Shown: piece after piece, positions 1-8,668 of the stretch
Layout of the letters: each line of letters starts with the position of its first letter
Position numbering within the stretch: the first letter of the stretch is position 1
Assembly: GCF_030997045.1 (NCBI RefSeq)
Contig: NZ_CP116899.1
Span: 2,615,501 to 2,679,500, forward strand
Source of the DNA: Microbulbifer sp. TB1203
GTDB lineage: Bacteria > Pseudomonadota > Gammaproteobacteria > Pseudomonadales > Cellvibrionaceae
Reading direction: 5' to 3'
Length of the DNA: 64,000 bases
Translations under genes and position numbers: made by a program
The notes under the pieces: model-generated
What the model saw: only the letters and a program-made list of their open reading frames with translations
Told to the model about the DNA's origin: nothing
Database searches by the model: none

Positions 1-77
1 ATCGGCAGGGCGTCGGTGGTCCAGACGCCGGTTTCATCGTCCACTTGAATCGGCAATTCCGGTGCGTGGCTGGTCAT
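1..77 (-). CDS. DUF5943-type protein, N-terminal 25 residues only
   Basis: The gene is cut by the left edge. The visible reading starts with ATG at 77 behind an AGGAGA ribosome site (positions 85-90) and reads MTSHAPELPIQVDDETGVWT before running off. From memory this opening matches the conserved protein encoded between the dipeptidase and dgcA genes in Pseudomonas glycine betaine clusters (the PA5397 type, DUF5943). Its biochemical role is not known to me. It lies downstream of, and co-directional with, the dipeptidase gene, which fits a shared operon continuing to the left toward dgcAB. The assignment rests on 25 residues plus context. Confidence 0.6.
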   Translation of the reverse strand, partial: MTSHAPELPIQVDDETGVWTTDALP

Positions 78-118
78 AGTGGTTTCTCCTGATCTTTGTT
101 CACGCCCCAGGGCTGTCG

Positions 119-140
119 TGGTGCGCACGGCGCACCCTAC
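119..140. repeat. Half copy of the GTAGGGTGCGCC palindromic repeat
   Basis: The stretch GTGCGCACGGCGCACCCTAC is self-complementary around GTGCGC/GCGCAC and ends in the CTAC signature (GTAG on the other strand). Related copies lie at 40823-40846 and 51407-51478. It overlaps the stop codon of the dipeptidase gene and sits in the 59-base gap before the next gene, so it could form a hairpin in the transcript. Confidence 0.6.
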
Positions 141-1114
141 TCGCCCCAGACTTCGCCTAAAATCCGCAACCAGTTTTCGCCCATTACCTTGCGCACCAGT
201 TGCTCGGAAAAGCCGTGACGCAGCAGCGCTTCGGTCAGGTTGGGGAATTCGCCGACAGTTCGAATCCCCTCGGGATTGACGATCTTCCCGAAGTTGGTCA
301 GGCGCCGGGCGTAGCCTTTATCGTGGGTCAGCCACTCGAAGAAGTCCTTGCCATGGCCTTGGGTGAAGTCGGTACCTATACCCACCTGGTCTTCACCGGC
401 AATGTCGATGACATAACTGATGGCCTCGACATAGTCGTCGATGGTGGAGTCGATGCCGTTTTTCAAAAACGGCGCGAACATGGTGACGCCGATGAAACCG
501 CCGTGGTCTGCGATAAAGCGGAGCTCCTCGTCCGATTTGTTGCGCGGGTGCTCCTTGAGTCCGGACGGGAGGCAATGGGAATAGCAAACAGGTTTTTTGG
601 ACTCCAGAATCACCTCCTGCGAGGTTTTCGATCCGACGTGAGACAGATCGCACATGATTCCGACCCGGTTCATTTCCGCCACCACTTCCCGACCGAAATC
701 GGACAGACCGCCATCGCGCTCATAACAACCGGTGCCAATCAGGTTCTGGGTGTTGTAGCACATTTGCACCACCCCGACGCCGAGATCCTTGAATATCTGC
801 ACGTAACCCAACTGATCTTCGAAGGCGTGGGCATTTTGGAAGCCGAGCATGATGCCGGTTTTTCCGGCTTCCTTTGCGCGACGAATATCCGAGGTGTGGC
901 GCACTTTGAGCAACAGATCGCTGTTGTCTTCAATAAGTCGATTCATCTCGACGATATTGTCGACAGTGCTCTGAAAATTTTCCCAAACCGACACGGTACA
1001 GTTGGCGGCGGTGAGGCCACCTTTACGCATATCTTCGAAGAGCTCGCGGTTCCATTTGGCGATAATGAGGCCGTCGATGACGATGGCGTCCCGATGAAGT
1101 TCCGTGGCGTTCAT
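137..1114 (-). CDS. Dipeptidase-like (M19 fold) protein of betaine catabolism
   Basis: A 325-residue protein of the renal/membrane dipeptidase (M19) family, the kind found beside dgcAB in Pseudomonas (PA5396 type). I start it at ATG 1114 (MNATELHRDAIVIDGLIIAK) because homologues begin there; the frame stays open upstream to 1237. Conserved late motifs are present: DLSHVG, YSHCLPSGLKEHPRN and GIGTDFTQGHG, which supply the histidine and aspartate ligands. Two earlier ligand sites look lost. The usual DGHND stretch reads DGLIIAK, and the usual glutamate in the GxEG stretch reads GFQNA. It may bind one metal or act on a non-peptide substrate. It is read in the same direction as gbdR upstream and the DUF5943 gene downstream. 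No signal peptide is seen, so it is probably cytoplasmic. Confidence 0.85.
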   Translation of the reverse strand: MNATELHRDAIVIDGLIIAKWNRELFEDMRKGGLTAANCTVSVWENFQSTVDNIVEMNRLIEDNSDLLLKVRHTSDIRRAKEAGKTGIMLGFQNAHAFEDQLGYVQIFKDLGVGVVQMCYNTQNLIGTGCYERDGGLSDFGREVVAEMNRVGIMCDLSHVGSKTSQEVILESKKPVCYSHCLPSGLKEHPRNKSDEELRFIADHGGFIGVTMFAPFLKNGIDSTIDDYVEAISYVIDIAGEDQVGIGTDFTQGHGKDFFEWLTHDKGYARRLTNFGKIVNPEGIRTVGEFPNLTEALLRHGFSEQLVRKVMGENWLRILGEVWGE

Positions 1115-1362
1115 GTGTAGGTACCCTGTGATTTTCTCTGTGGTCAGGTAGGAAGTGTATTCACGGGGGTAGGGAGCGGGTTCACTGGATGCGACAGGGG
1201 GGGCACTAAAATCGGCATCGCGGATGATGCCCGCCACTGGAAAAGAGGACGCTACGGTAAGAGTACTGTTGCGCGGCCGTTCGTCGTCGAAAAATGGGGG
1301 GAGGGAGCGATGGAATTCCGTTCTCCACCGCCAAGCCTACACAATTAGTACCTTACACCACA

Positions 1363-2502
1363 CTAACCGGCGCGAAGGTGCCTCTTGTCGAACGCCACAG
1401 GCTCGGCCACAAATTTGACTGAACCAAAGGTTGGTTCGGCCTGGGCGACCCGCAGTGCCGCGCAAGAGGAGAGCGGGGGCTCAGCCTCATTGGATACCGG
1501 GCCCAACTGCGTCATCGACCAGACCGCAGCCCTCTCTTCCTTGGGGGAGATGCCGATGTACTTGCGGTAACAGCGGCTGAAATGGGGGGCGGATACAAAG
1601 CCACACATGGCGGCCACTTCTATGATTGAATTGGTCGTTTGCTTCAATAATTGCCGTGCCCGATTCAACCGCAGTTTCAGGTAGTAACGCGACGGTGTGC
1701 AATTCAGGTGCTTCAGGAACAGCCGCTCCAACTGTCGGCGGGAGATACCCACAAAGGAGGCCAGCTCCTCCAACTCAATGGGCTCTTCAATGTTCGCCTC
1801 CATCAGCTCGGTCACTTCCGCCAGCTTGGGCTGGTCCGACGACAGCAAGCGGCGCAGGGGCGTCCGCTGCAGTTCATTGTCCGGCCGCACCCGGTCACAG
1901 ACAAACATATCGCAAATCGCGCCTACCAGTGCCTGGCCATGCTGCCGTGTCATCAGGCTGAGCATCATATCCATCGGAACTCCGCCGCCCGTACAGGTCA
2001 TGCGATCGCGATCCAATGTATAAAGCCGGTTGGTCCAATTTACCTTGGGAAAGCGCTCCTGCAACGCCGGCAGGCATTCCCAGTGGGCACTGCAATTATA
2101 GCCGTCCAGCAGGCCCGCGCTCGCCAGGACATAAGCTCCCGTGCATACCGCACCCAGCATCACATGCTTTTGTGCCATCGACTGCAACCAGAGTGTTTCC
2201 TTCCTGGTGAAACTGCGGGTGATATCCACCCCGCCGACCACAATGATGATATCGAAAGGCTGTTTGTCGGCAATGGATGCATCGGGCGCGATTGAAATAC
2301 CATCGCTCGCCACTACCGTCTCGCCATCGGCTGAGAGTAACTGCCAAGTATAGAGTTCTGTCCCGCTCAACTGGTTTGCCATGCGCAGCGGTTCAATCGA
2401 GGTGGCCAGAGCGACCAGGGTAAAGTTCTGGATCAGCAAAAAGCCGACCCGGTAGGGTTGAGTGTTGGCACTAGTGGTTTGAGATACGGCATTATTATTC
2501 AT
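1363..2502 (-). CDS. gbdR: GbdR-like AraC/GATase transcriptional activator of betaine catabolism
   Basis: A 379-residue regulator with an N-terminal DJ-1/PfpI (class I glutamine amidotransferase-like) ligand domain, about residues 15-210, and a C-terminal AraC helix-turn-helix domain, about 225-325. Landmarks are the opening VGFLLIQNFTLVALATSIEP with EPLRMANQLSG, the GAVCTGAYVLASAG nucleophile-elbow region, and the HTH stretch RQLERLFLKHLNCTPSRYY. In Pseudomonas, GbdR senses betaine and dimethylglycine and activates gbc, dgc and sox genes. The neighbours here are exactly those targets. Start ATG 2502 is chosen because GGAGG lies at about the right distance upstream, inside the slightly longer open frame. 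The last ~50 residues form a non-conserved tail. The upstream region carries a tandem duplication. Confidence 0.88.
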   Translation of the reverse strand: MNNNAVSQTTSANTQPYRVGFLLIQNFTLVALATSIEPLRMANQLSGTELYTWQLLSADGETVVASDGISIAPDASIADKQPFDIIIVVGGVDITRSFTRKETLWLQSMAQKHVMLGAVCTGAYVLASAGLLDGYNCSAHWECLPALQERFPKVNWTNRLYTLDRDRMTCTGGGVPMDMMLSLMTRQHGQALVGAICDMFVCDRVRPDNELQRTPLRRLLSSDQPKLAEVTELMEANIEEPIELEELASFVGISRRQLERLFLKHLNCTPSRYYLKLRLNRARQLLKQTTNSIIEVAAMCGFVSAPHFSRCYRKYIGISPKEERAAVWSMTQLGPVSNEAEPPLSSCAALRVAQAEPTFGSVKFVAEPVAFDKRHLRAG

Positions 2503-2531
2503 GGACTTGCCCTCCACCCGACAAGTAAGCC

Positions 2532-2553
2532 CAGTCGCCCTAGGAGGCGACTG
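2532..2553. promoter_or_regulatory. Perfect 8-bp inverted repeat upstream of gbdR
   Basis: CAGTCGCC (2532-2539), six bases, then GGCGACTG (2546-2553). It lies 30-50 bases upstream of the gbdR start codon, where it could act as an operator or form a hairpin in the mRNA leader. No T-tract follows on either strand, so a terminator is unlikely. Confidence 0.5.
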
Positions 2554-2555
2554 TG

Positions 2556-2719
2556 TTGTTTACGAAGGCACGTCAGCCAACACAGGCCGAGTCGTTCCCC
2601 CCGTTTCTTATTCTTTTCGTCTCACTGCTCTCGCCTTGTTGTTTCCGGAGGGGCGTCAACCACCACAGGCCGAGGTGCTCCCCCACTTTTTATTCTTTTC
2701 GTCTCACTGCTCTCGCCTC
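2556..2719. repeat. Tandem duplication of about 82 bp in the gbdR upstream region
   Basis: Two head-to-tail copies, 2556-2638 and 2639-2719, keep an 83-base register for most of their length. The most identical core is CACAGGCCGAG followed by TTATTCTTTTCGTCTCACTG and CTCTCGCCT. No convincing gene covers either copy. Within the 579-base gap 2503-3081 the only other signals are the inverted repeat at 2532-2553 and two GCGACA words (3001-3006 and 3061-3066, TGTCGC on the minus strand). Confidence 0.75.
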
Positions 2720-3081
2720 ATGGCGGCAAGAATCGGCATGTCACTGGACATGGATCACACGGATAGGCCTGGCCTTTCCAAGTTCACAACCTTTGCCGGA
2801 AGCAGTTGGTTATTCTTTGACCGATCAGCCCACTTTACACACTTCGGCAGGCCGTTCCAACCCCCCAGTTGATACATTTTTAATGTTTGCAATGGCGTCC
2901 TTGGACGCCGGGAGGCGGGAGTGGAAGATCAATGCTACGACTGACCTTCCGAAAGGAGTTGTCCAAAAACGTCGGAGATAGGCTACTGGCGGGTCCAATA
3001 GCGACAAGAAGGTTGCATTTTCTGAATAAAAATAAGAATCAATTCTATTTGAGTCTCATTGCGACACATCGGCCTGAACGG

Positions 3082-4209
3082 TCATCCCTCGATGGTCACA
3101 TTGGATAGGGGTTTGCTACAGCAGGACAGAATGTACCCCTCGTTTAAATCCTCTTCGGTAATTCCGCCATTGTGCTGAATATCCACTTCCCCGGCGGTCT
3201 TCCGAACCTTGCATGTCCCGCATATCCCAACCCCACACGCCTTGGGAATATTCAGCCCAAGCCGGTTGGCCGCCGCGTGCACCGTCTCCCCGGGTGCCAC
3301 CTGCACACTCATTCCCGACTGCGTAAACTCTACGGTAAACAGCTCCGAGTCCAGGACCTCTTCCGCCTCGCGAACCGCAATCTCCGCCTGTTCCAGCGCG
3401 TCCCGGGTCGCCGCAGTCGGTGTGGCGCCGAACGACTCCTCATGGTACAAATTCATATCGAAGCCACTGTCCACCAATATGGATCGCACCGCATTCATGT
3501 ATGGCGTAGGGCCGCAGCAGAAAATTCGCCGCGACAGGTAATCCGGCACCACCAACTCCAGCTTCACTTTATCCAGGTATCCCCGGTAACCGTTCCAGGC
3601 CTGGCCGATCTCGATGCGCTCACAGATGACCGAAAGATTGAAGTTGGGCACCCGGGAGCACATATGCTCCAACTCGCGCTGGAAGATGATGTCGTTCGGT
3701 GTACGCGCACTGTGGATGAACGCTATGTCCACGTCGGTATTGGTGTCGAAATACCAGCGCGCCATCGACATCACCGGTGTAACACCCACCCCGCCTGACA
3801 GCAGCAGAACCTTCTCTGCCGGATGATCGATGCAGTTGAAGTTGCCAACCGGGCCGTGAACCGCCAATTCATCGTTTTCTTTCAGGTTGTCGTGCAACCA
3901 GTTGGAGACGCGTCCACCAGGCACCCGCTTCACCGTAATGGAAAAGCTGTACGGGACGGAAGGGGAGCTGGAAATGGTATAGGACCGCATTACCTGCTCG
4001 CCATCGATCTCCAGCTCCAGGGTCACAAACTGGCCGGGTTTGAAAAAGAACATAACCGGCTGCTCCGCATTGAAACAGAAGGTCTTGACATCCCAGGTCT
4101 CGCGAATAACCCGTACGCAGCGAACCAGGTGGCGGCCATTGGCCCAGACACTGGTGTTCAGGGGATTGAAGTAGGCGGACGACTGAGAAGCTTCGGTCAC
4201 GCTGGTCAT
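3082..4209 (-). CDS. gbcB: Glycine betaine monooxygenase, ferredoxin reductase subunit GbcB
   Basis: A 375-residue flavin/iron-sulfur reductase that passes electrons from NAD(P)H to the Rieske oxygenase GbcA for demethylation of betaine to dimethylglycine. The N-terminal FAD domain has the RSYTISSSPS flavin motif and the SGGVGVTPVMSMARWYF nucleotide stretch. The NAD domain contains FCCGPTPYMNAV. A C-terminal plant-type 2Fe-2S domain carries Cys325, Cys330, Cys333 and Cys363/364 (CGVGICGTC ... SCCS). ATG 4209 follows a GGAG ribosome site. The gene is divergent from gbcA across a 246-base gap, so the two oxygenase subunits are transcribed from back-to-back promoters. Confidence 0.93.
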   Translation of the reverse strand: MTSVTEASQSSAYFNPLNTSVWANGRHLVRCVRVIRETWDVKTFCFNAEQPVMFFFKPGQFVTLELEIDGEQVMRSYTISSSPSVPYSFSITVKRVPGGRVSNWLHDNLKENDELAVHGPVGNFNCIDHPAEKVLLLSGGVGVTPVMSMARWYFDTNTDVDIAFIHSARTPNDIIFQRELEHMCSRVPNFNLSVICERIEIGQAWNGYRGYLDKVKLELVVPDYLSRRIFCCGPTPYMNAVRSILVDSGFDMNLYHEESFGATPTAATRDALEQAEIAVREAEEVLDSELFTVEFTQSGMSVQVAPGETVHAAANRLGLNIPKACGVGICGTCKVRKTAGEVDIQHNGGITEEDLNEGYILSCCSKPLSNVTIEG

Positions 4210-4455
4210 TGCAGTGTCTCCATCGGGGCGGCACTGGCCGCAATTTGGCCGTTCCCGCCATTCTGTTGGAAAAGCACCGATGGCAGTTAGCCATTTGCGA
4301 CACGGTCTTGTTTATCTTCTCCAGTCTCTGTGCAACGCCGGTCCGAACGGAGAGCGAGTCGAAAAGGAATCGCGCTGTGTCGCTATCGGATAAACGACCG
4401 GCCCCTTATCTACCGAGAATGACCCTTTGCCACCCGGCAGGAGTTCACCCTGAGG
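4210..4455. promoter_or_regulatory. Divergent gbcB/gbcA promoter region with TGTCGC half-sites
   Basis: The gap between the two divergent start codons has TGTCGC on the plus strand at 4378-4383 and on the minus strand at 4297-4302 (GCGACA as printed). A degenerate AGTCGA lies 21 bases before the plus-strand word. The same hexamer occurs twice with 21-base spacing upstream of soxB. The P. aeruginosa AraC-type regulator ArgR uses TGTCGC repeats with this period, and GbdR is from the same subfamily. GbdR binding here is inference. Confidence 0.45.
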
Positions 4456-5736
4456 ATGATGCAGATGAACGAGTATGACCTGTTGAACCTGACATACGGC
4501 GGCCTGGAAGAAGCCAGGCGTGACATGGCCCGCTTGTTGGCGGAGCGGTCCCGGACCCACTCACTTCCCCGGCCGTTGTACAACGACCCGTTCCTGTTCC
4601 GCCTCGACATGGAAGAGGTGTTTCAGAAGGAGTGGTTGTTCGTCGGCATGACCTGTGAAGTTCCCGGAAAGGGCGATTACATGACCGTGGAGATCGGCCA
4701 GGACCCGGTGCTGATCGTGCGCGACCGGGACGGCGAGATCCAGGCATTTCACAACGTCTGCCGCCATCGTGGCTCGCGGCTGTGCACCCAGGCCAAAGGG
4801 AAGGTCGCCAACCTGACCTGCCCCTACCACCAGTGGACCTATGACCTGAAGGGCAACCTTATCTTCGCCAGTAACGAGATGGGTGAGAATTTTGATCGGG
4901 CGGAGTACGGCCTGAAAAAAATCCATTGCAAAACCGCCGGTGGCTTCATCTTCGTCTGTCTTGCCGAAGGCGAGGCGCCGGAGATCGACCCCTTTCTCAC
5001 CTCCCTGGCTCAATACATGGAGCCCTATGACATGGACAATACCAAGGTCGCCGCGGAGTCCACACTGGAGGAAAACGCCAACTGGAAATTGGTCATCGAA
5101 AACAATCGGGAGTGCTACCACTGCTCCGGCAGCCACCCGGAGCTACTGCGCACGCTGCTGGAATGGGACGACACCAATGATCCACGGGCAACACCCGAGT
5201 TCCTCGAACACTATCAACGCCAGGCGGAAGCCTGGGACCGGGAAGGCATTCCACACCGGCACGTAGAACACGGCTTGCGCAACCGAATTGTCCGAATGCC
5301 ACTGAAAGAAGGTACCCAGGCGATGACGATGGACGGCAAACCCGCCTGCCGCAAGACCCTCGGTCGCATCCAGAACCGGGAGCTGGGATCGATGCGCATT
5401 CTGCATCTGCCGAACTCCTGGAACCACATGCAGAGCGATCATTTGATCGTCTTCCGGGTACTGCCGGTTTCGGCCCAGAAAACCCTGGTGACCACCAAAT
5501 GGCTGGTGCACAAGGACGCCGTGGAAGGCGAGGATTACAACGTGGAGAACCTGCGCCAGGTGTGGGACGCCACCAACCGCCAGGACCGCGATCTGGCGGA
5601 GGAAAATCAGCGGGGGATCAACTCGCTCGGTTATGAGCCGGGGCCCTACTCACAAACCTACGAGTTCGGCGTGATCAACTTTTTGGATTGGTACGCCGAG
5701 ACCGTGCTGAACAACTGCAAGTTTGACAAACTTTAA
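4456..5736 (+). CDS. gbcA: Glycine betaine monooxygenase, Rieske oxygenase subunit GbcA
   Basis: A 426-residue ring-hydroxylating-type oxygenase large subunit that oxidatively demethylates glycine betaine to dimethylglycine, releasing formaldehyde. The Rieske centre is clear: Cys102-x-His104 in NVCRHRGSRLC and Cys122-x2-His125 in CPYHQW. The mononuclear iron site is at His222 and His227 in ECYHCSGSHPE. ATG 4456, 4459 and 4465 are all possible starts. AGGAG at 4439-4443 suits 4456 and GAGG at 4452-4455 suits 4465. It is followed after 15 bases by glyA, so the oxygenase and serine hydroxymethyltransferase are probably co-transcribed. This puts formaldehyde-derived one-carbon units and glycine handling under one promoter. 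Confidence 0.94.
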   Translation: MMQMNEYDLLNLTYGGLEEARRDMARLLAERSRTHSLPRPLYNDPFLFRLDMEEVFQKEWLFVGMTCEVPGKGDYMTVEIGQDPVLIVRDRDGEIQAFHNVCRHRGSRLCTQAKGKVANLTCPYHQWTYDLKGNLIFASNEMGENFDRAEYGLKKIHCKTAGGFIFVCLAEGEAPEIDPFLTSLAQYMEPYDMDNTKVAAESTLEENANWKLVIENNRECYHCSGSHPELLRTLLEWDDTNDPRATPEFLEHYQRQAEAWDREGIPHRHVEHGLRNRIVRMPLKEGTQAMTMDGKPACRKTLGRIQNRELGSMRILHLPNSWNHMQSDHLIVFRVLPVSAQKTLVTTKWLVHKDAVEGEDYNVENLRQVWDATNRQDRDLAEENQRGINSLGYEPGPYSQTYEFGVINFLDWYAETVLNNCKFDKL

Positions 5737-5751
5737 ACAGAGATCACCACC

Positions 5752-7014
5752 ATGTTCAGTAAAGACGATACGATCGCCAATTACGATGACGAACTCTGGG
5801 CAGCCATGCAGGACGAGGCCGCCCGCCAGGAAGACCATCTGGAACTGATTGCCTCGGAGAACTACACCAGCCCCCGGGTGATGTTGGCACAGGGCTCCTG
5901 CCTGACCAACAAATACGCCGAGGGCTACCCGCTCAAACGCTACTACGGTGGTTGCGAGCATGTGGATCGGGTGGAGCAACTGGCCATCGACCGGGCCAAA
6001 GCGCTGTTCGGGGCGGACTACGCCAATGTGCAGCCGCACTCCGGTTCCCAGGCCAATGCCGCCGTTTATATGGCGCTGCTGAAGCCGGGCGACACCGTAT
6101 TGGGCATGAGCCTGGCGCACGGCGGTCACCTGACCCACGGCGCCCACGTCAGTTTTTCCGGCAAGCTGTACAACGCCATCCAGTACGGTTTGGATGAAAC
6201 CACGGGCGAGATCGATTACGACCAGGTGGAGGCGCTGGCCCGGGAACACCGGCCGGCGATGATTGTCGCCGGCTTTTCCGCCTATTCCCGTGTGGTCGAC
6301 TGGGCCCGATTCCGGGACATAGCGGACGATGTGGGAGCGTATCTGTTCGTGGACATGGCCCACGTGGCCGGGCTGGTTGCGGCCGGGCAATACCCCAACC
6401 CCCTGCCACACGCCCACGTGGTAACCACCACCACCCACAAGACCCTGCGCGGCCCGCGCGGTGGGCTGATTCTGTCGCGGGGGCAACCGGAGCTGGAAAA
6501 GAAGCTGAACTCCTCCGTCTTCCCCGGCGGCCAGGGCGGCCCGCTGATGCACGTGATTGCCGCCAAGGCGGTTAGTTTCAAGGAGGCAGCCGAGCCGGCT
6601 TTTCGCGACTACCAGGCACAAGTGGTACGCAATGCCCGCGCTATGGCGAAGGTCCTGAAGGAGCGCAATTACGATGTCGTTTCGGGGGGCACAGACAACC
6701 ATCTCTTCCTGCTCAGCCTTGTGAAGCAGGGCCTCACCGGCAAAGAGGCCGACGCTGCCCTCGGCAAGGCTCACATTACCGTCAACAAAAACGCTGTGCC
6801 CAACGACCCTCAATCCCCGTTTGTCACTTCGGGCCTGCGCATCGGTTCGCCGGTGATCACGACCCGGGGAATGACGGACGAGCACTGCACCGCATTGGCG
6901 GGCTGGATCGCCGATGTGCTCGATGCGCTGCAAAATGGCGATGCGGAAGTTGTCATCGCCGAAGTGCGCGACAAGGTACGGCAGTATTGCCGGGATTTCC
7001 CGGCTTACCGTTAG
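5752..7014 (+). CDS. glyA: Serine hydroxymethyltransferase GlyA
   Basis: A 420-residue PLP enzyme that interconverts glycine plus 5,10-methylene-THF with serine. The PLP lysine is Lys230 in TTTTHKTLRGPRGG. Other landmarks are ELIASENYTSPRVM at the N-terminus, VQPHSGSQANAAVY and DMAHVAGLVAAGQYP. Length matches the family. In this position it converts glycine, the end product of betaine demethylation, to serine using one-carbon units released by the demethylases. It lies 15 bases after gbcA and 25 bases before the serine dehydratase gene. It is probably a betaine-dedicated copy, with a housekeeping glyA elsewhere (inference). Confidence 0.95.
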   Translation: MFSKDDTIANYDDELWAAMQDEAARQEDHLELIASENYTSPRVMLAQGSCLTNKYAEGYPLKRYYGGCEHVDRVEQLAIDRAKALFGADYANVQPHSGSQANAAVYMALLKPGDTVLGMSLAHGGHLTHGAHVSFSGKLYNAIQYGLDETTGEIDYDQVEALAREHRPAMIVAGFSAYSRVVDWARFRDIADDVGAYLFVDMAHVAGLVAAGQYPNPLPHAHVVTTTTHKTLRGPRGGLILSRGQPELEKKLNSSVFPGGQGGPLMHVIAAKAVSFKEAAEPAFRDYQAQVVRNARAMAKVLKERNYDVVSGGTDNHLFLLSLVKQGLTGKEADAALGKAHITVNKNAVPNDPQSPFVTSGLRIGSPVITTRGMTDEHCTALAGWIADVLDALQNGDAEVVIAEVRDKVRQYCRDFPAYR

Positions 7015-7039
7015 CCGCAACGAAGAAGAGAGCACCAAA

Positions 7040-8422
7040 TTGGCGATCAGTCTGTTTGACATGTTGAAAATTGGCATTGGCCCTTCCAGTTCGCACACTG
7101 TAGGGCCGATGCTGGCCGCGTACCGCTTCGCGACCGGCCTCAAGACAGCGGAACTGTTGTCGCAGGTGGCGCGTGTCGAGGTCCAACTGTTTGGCTCCTT
7201 GGGAGCAACGGGAAAGGGACATGGCACCGGCCCCGCCGTCATGCTGGGGCTGGAAGGTCACAAACCCGAGCGCATCGACCCGGCCATAGTCGCGCCTCGC
7301 AGGAAAGAAATCCTCGACACACAACGGCTGGCCTTGCTGGGCGAACATGAAGTGCCTTTCCACGAGAGGCAGGACCTGATCTACCACAAGCGAAAAAGCC
7401 TGCCTTACCACCCCAATGGTATGAGCTTCACCGTCTTTGACGAAAACGGCCATGTGATAAGGGAACAAACCTTCTATTCCGTCGGCGGCGGCTTTGTGGT
7501 CAATGAAGACGCCGCCGGCGCGGACCGCATCGTCGAGGACTCTACGTCGCTGCCCTATGAATTCAAAACCGCAGCCGATCTGCTTCGACTGTGCCGCGAA
7601 CACGGCATGTCCATCGCTGAGATTATGTTCGCCAACGAACAGGTATGGCGCCCCCCGGAGGAAATTCGAAAAGGTATTCTGGACATCTGGCAGGTTATGC
7701 GGGAATGCGTGCAGAACGGAATTCGCAACGAAGGTATTCTGCCTGGAGGCCTGAAAGTCAAGCGCCGCGCTGCGGCTCTTTACCAGTCGCTCAAAGCACA
7801 CGATCGACAGGACCTGATCTCCCCCTCGTTGAGCGCGTTGGACTGGGTGAACCTTTATGCTCTGGCGGTCAACGAAGAAAATGCCGCAGGCGGCCGAATG
7901 GTGACCGCACCGACCAATGGCGCGGCCGGCATTATTCCCGCGGTACTGCACTACTATGTCGAATTCTGCCCCGGCGCTGACGATGATGGTGTCATCCGTT
8001 TTCTGCTGACGGCGGCGGCCATCGGAATCCTGTTCAAGGAAAATGCATCCATTTCCGGCGCCGAAGTCGGCTGCCAGGGCGAAGTCGGTTCCGCCTGCGC
8101 CATGGCGGCGGCTGGATTGACTGCCGCCACCGGTGGCACACCCGAGCAAATCGAGAATGCCGCCGAGATCGGCATGGAACATCATCTGGGTTTGACCTGC
8201 GACCCCATCGGTGGCCTGGTCCAGGTTCCGTGCATCGAACGCAACGCCATCGCTGCTGTCAAGGCCATCAACGCTGCGATCATGGCGTCGCGAGGCAACG
8301 GCGAGCATTTCGTTTCACTCGACAAAGTCATACGCACCATGCGCCAAACCGGCGAGGACATGCTGGACAAGTACAAAGAAACTTCGCGCGGCGGCCTGGC
8401 GGTCAATATCATTGAGTGCTGA
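7040..8422 (+). CDS. sdaA: L-serine ammonia-lyase (iron-sulfur type)
   Basis: A 460-residue L-serine dehydratase that deaminates serine to pyruvate, the last step from betaine into central metabolism. Sequence signs are SSSHTVGPM near the N-terminus, GSLGATGKGHGT, TAPTNGAAGIIPAVLHYY, and the cysteines of the 4Fe-4S site in AEVGCQGEVGSACAM and LTCDPIGGLVQVPC. I start it at TTG 7040 (LAISLFDMLKIGIG), which has AAGAGAG about 10 bases upstream and gives the normal family length. The open frame continues upstream into glyA. It could equally be named sdaB. It closes the gbcA-glyA-sda run; a repeat cluster follows directly. Confidence 0.93.
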   Translation: MAISLFDMLKIGIGPSSSHTVGPMLAAYRFATGLKTAELLSQVARVEVQLFGSLGATGKGHGTGPAVMLGLEGHKPERIDPAIVAPRRKEILDTQRLALLGEHEVPFHERQDLIYHKRKSLPYHPNGMSFTVFDENGHVIREQTFYSVGGGFVVNEDAAGADRIVEDSTSLPYEFKTAADLLRLCREHGMSIAEIMFANEQVWRPPEEIRKGILDIWQVMRECVQNGIRNEGILPGGLKVKRRAAALYQSLKAHDRQDLISPSLSALDWVNLYALAVNEENAAGGRMVTAPTNGAAGIIPAVLHYYVEFCPGADDDGVIRFLLTAAAIGILFKENASISGAEVGCQGEVGSACAMAAAGLTAATGGTPEQIENAAEIGMEHHLGLTCDPIGGLVQVPCIERNAIAAVKAINAAIMASRGNGEHFVSLDKVIRTMRQTGEDMLDKYKETSRGGLAVNIIEC

Positions 8423-8582
8423 TTTCAATACCGCTGCCTTAAGCCGAAAATCGGCACATTTGTAGGATGGGCAAAGCGTAGCGTGCCCATCAAGGTCCCG
8501 GAAGATGAGCACGTCGCTACGCTCCTTTGCCCATCCTACGGCCGATACAACGTTTAAGGTAGCGGTATTAAGTGCTGATTCC
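8415..8582. repeat. Nested palindromic element abutting the serine dehydratase stop codon
   Basis: An outer inverted repeat, AATACCGCTGCCTTAA (8427-8442) against TTAAGGTAGCGGTATT (8554-8569), matches at 15 of 16 bases. It encloses a GTAGGATGGGCAAAGCG repeat (8462-8539). The whole is bracketed by direct copies of AGTGCTGATTYC at 8415-8426 and 8571-8582, and a third copy lies at 8651-8662. The first copy includes the TGA stop of the dehydratase gene. The layout suggests an inserted element with duplicated flanks, though the third copy shows the flank repeat also exists alone. Confidence 0.6.
8462..8539. repeat. GTAGGATGGGCAAAGCG palindromic repeat
   Basis: The two arms are GTAGGATGGGCAAAGCGTAGCG and the complement of GCTACGCTCCTTTGCCCATCCTAC, around a short centre. 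The same family appears as a full copy at 21733-21803 and a single arm at 40704-40733. It is a REP-like extragenic palindrome. Confidence 0.75.
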
Positions 8583-8668
8583 AACGGCACTAAGTTAAGC
8601 AATAACAGTGATGCGAAGCCCCCCGCCAGCCCCTTTACTTAGTGTCATTCAGTGCTGATTTCCCCCTT

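Noticed and set aside
200..1120. A 306-codon plus-strand frame opposite the dipeptidase gene
   Set aside because: The minus-strand protein has clear family motifs; the plus-strand translation has none.
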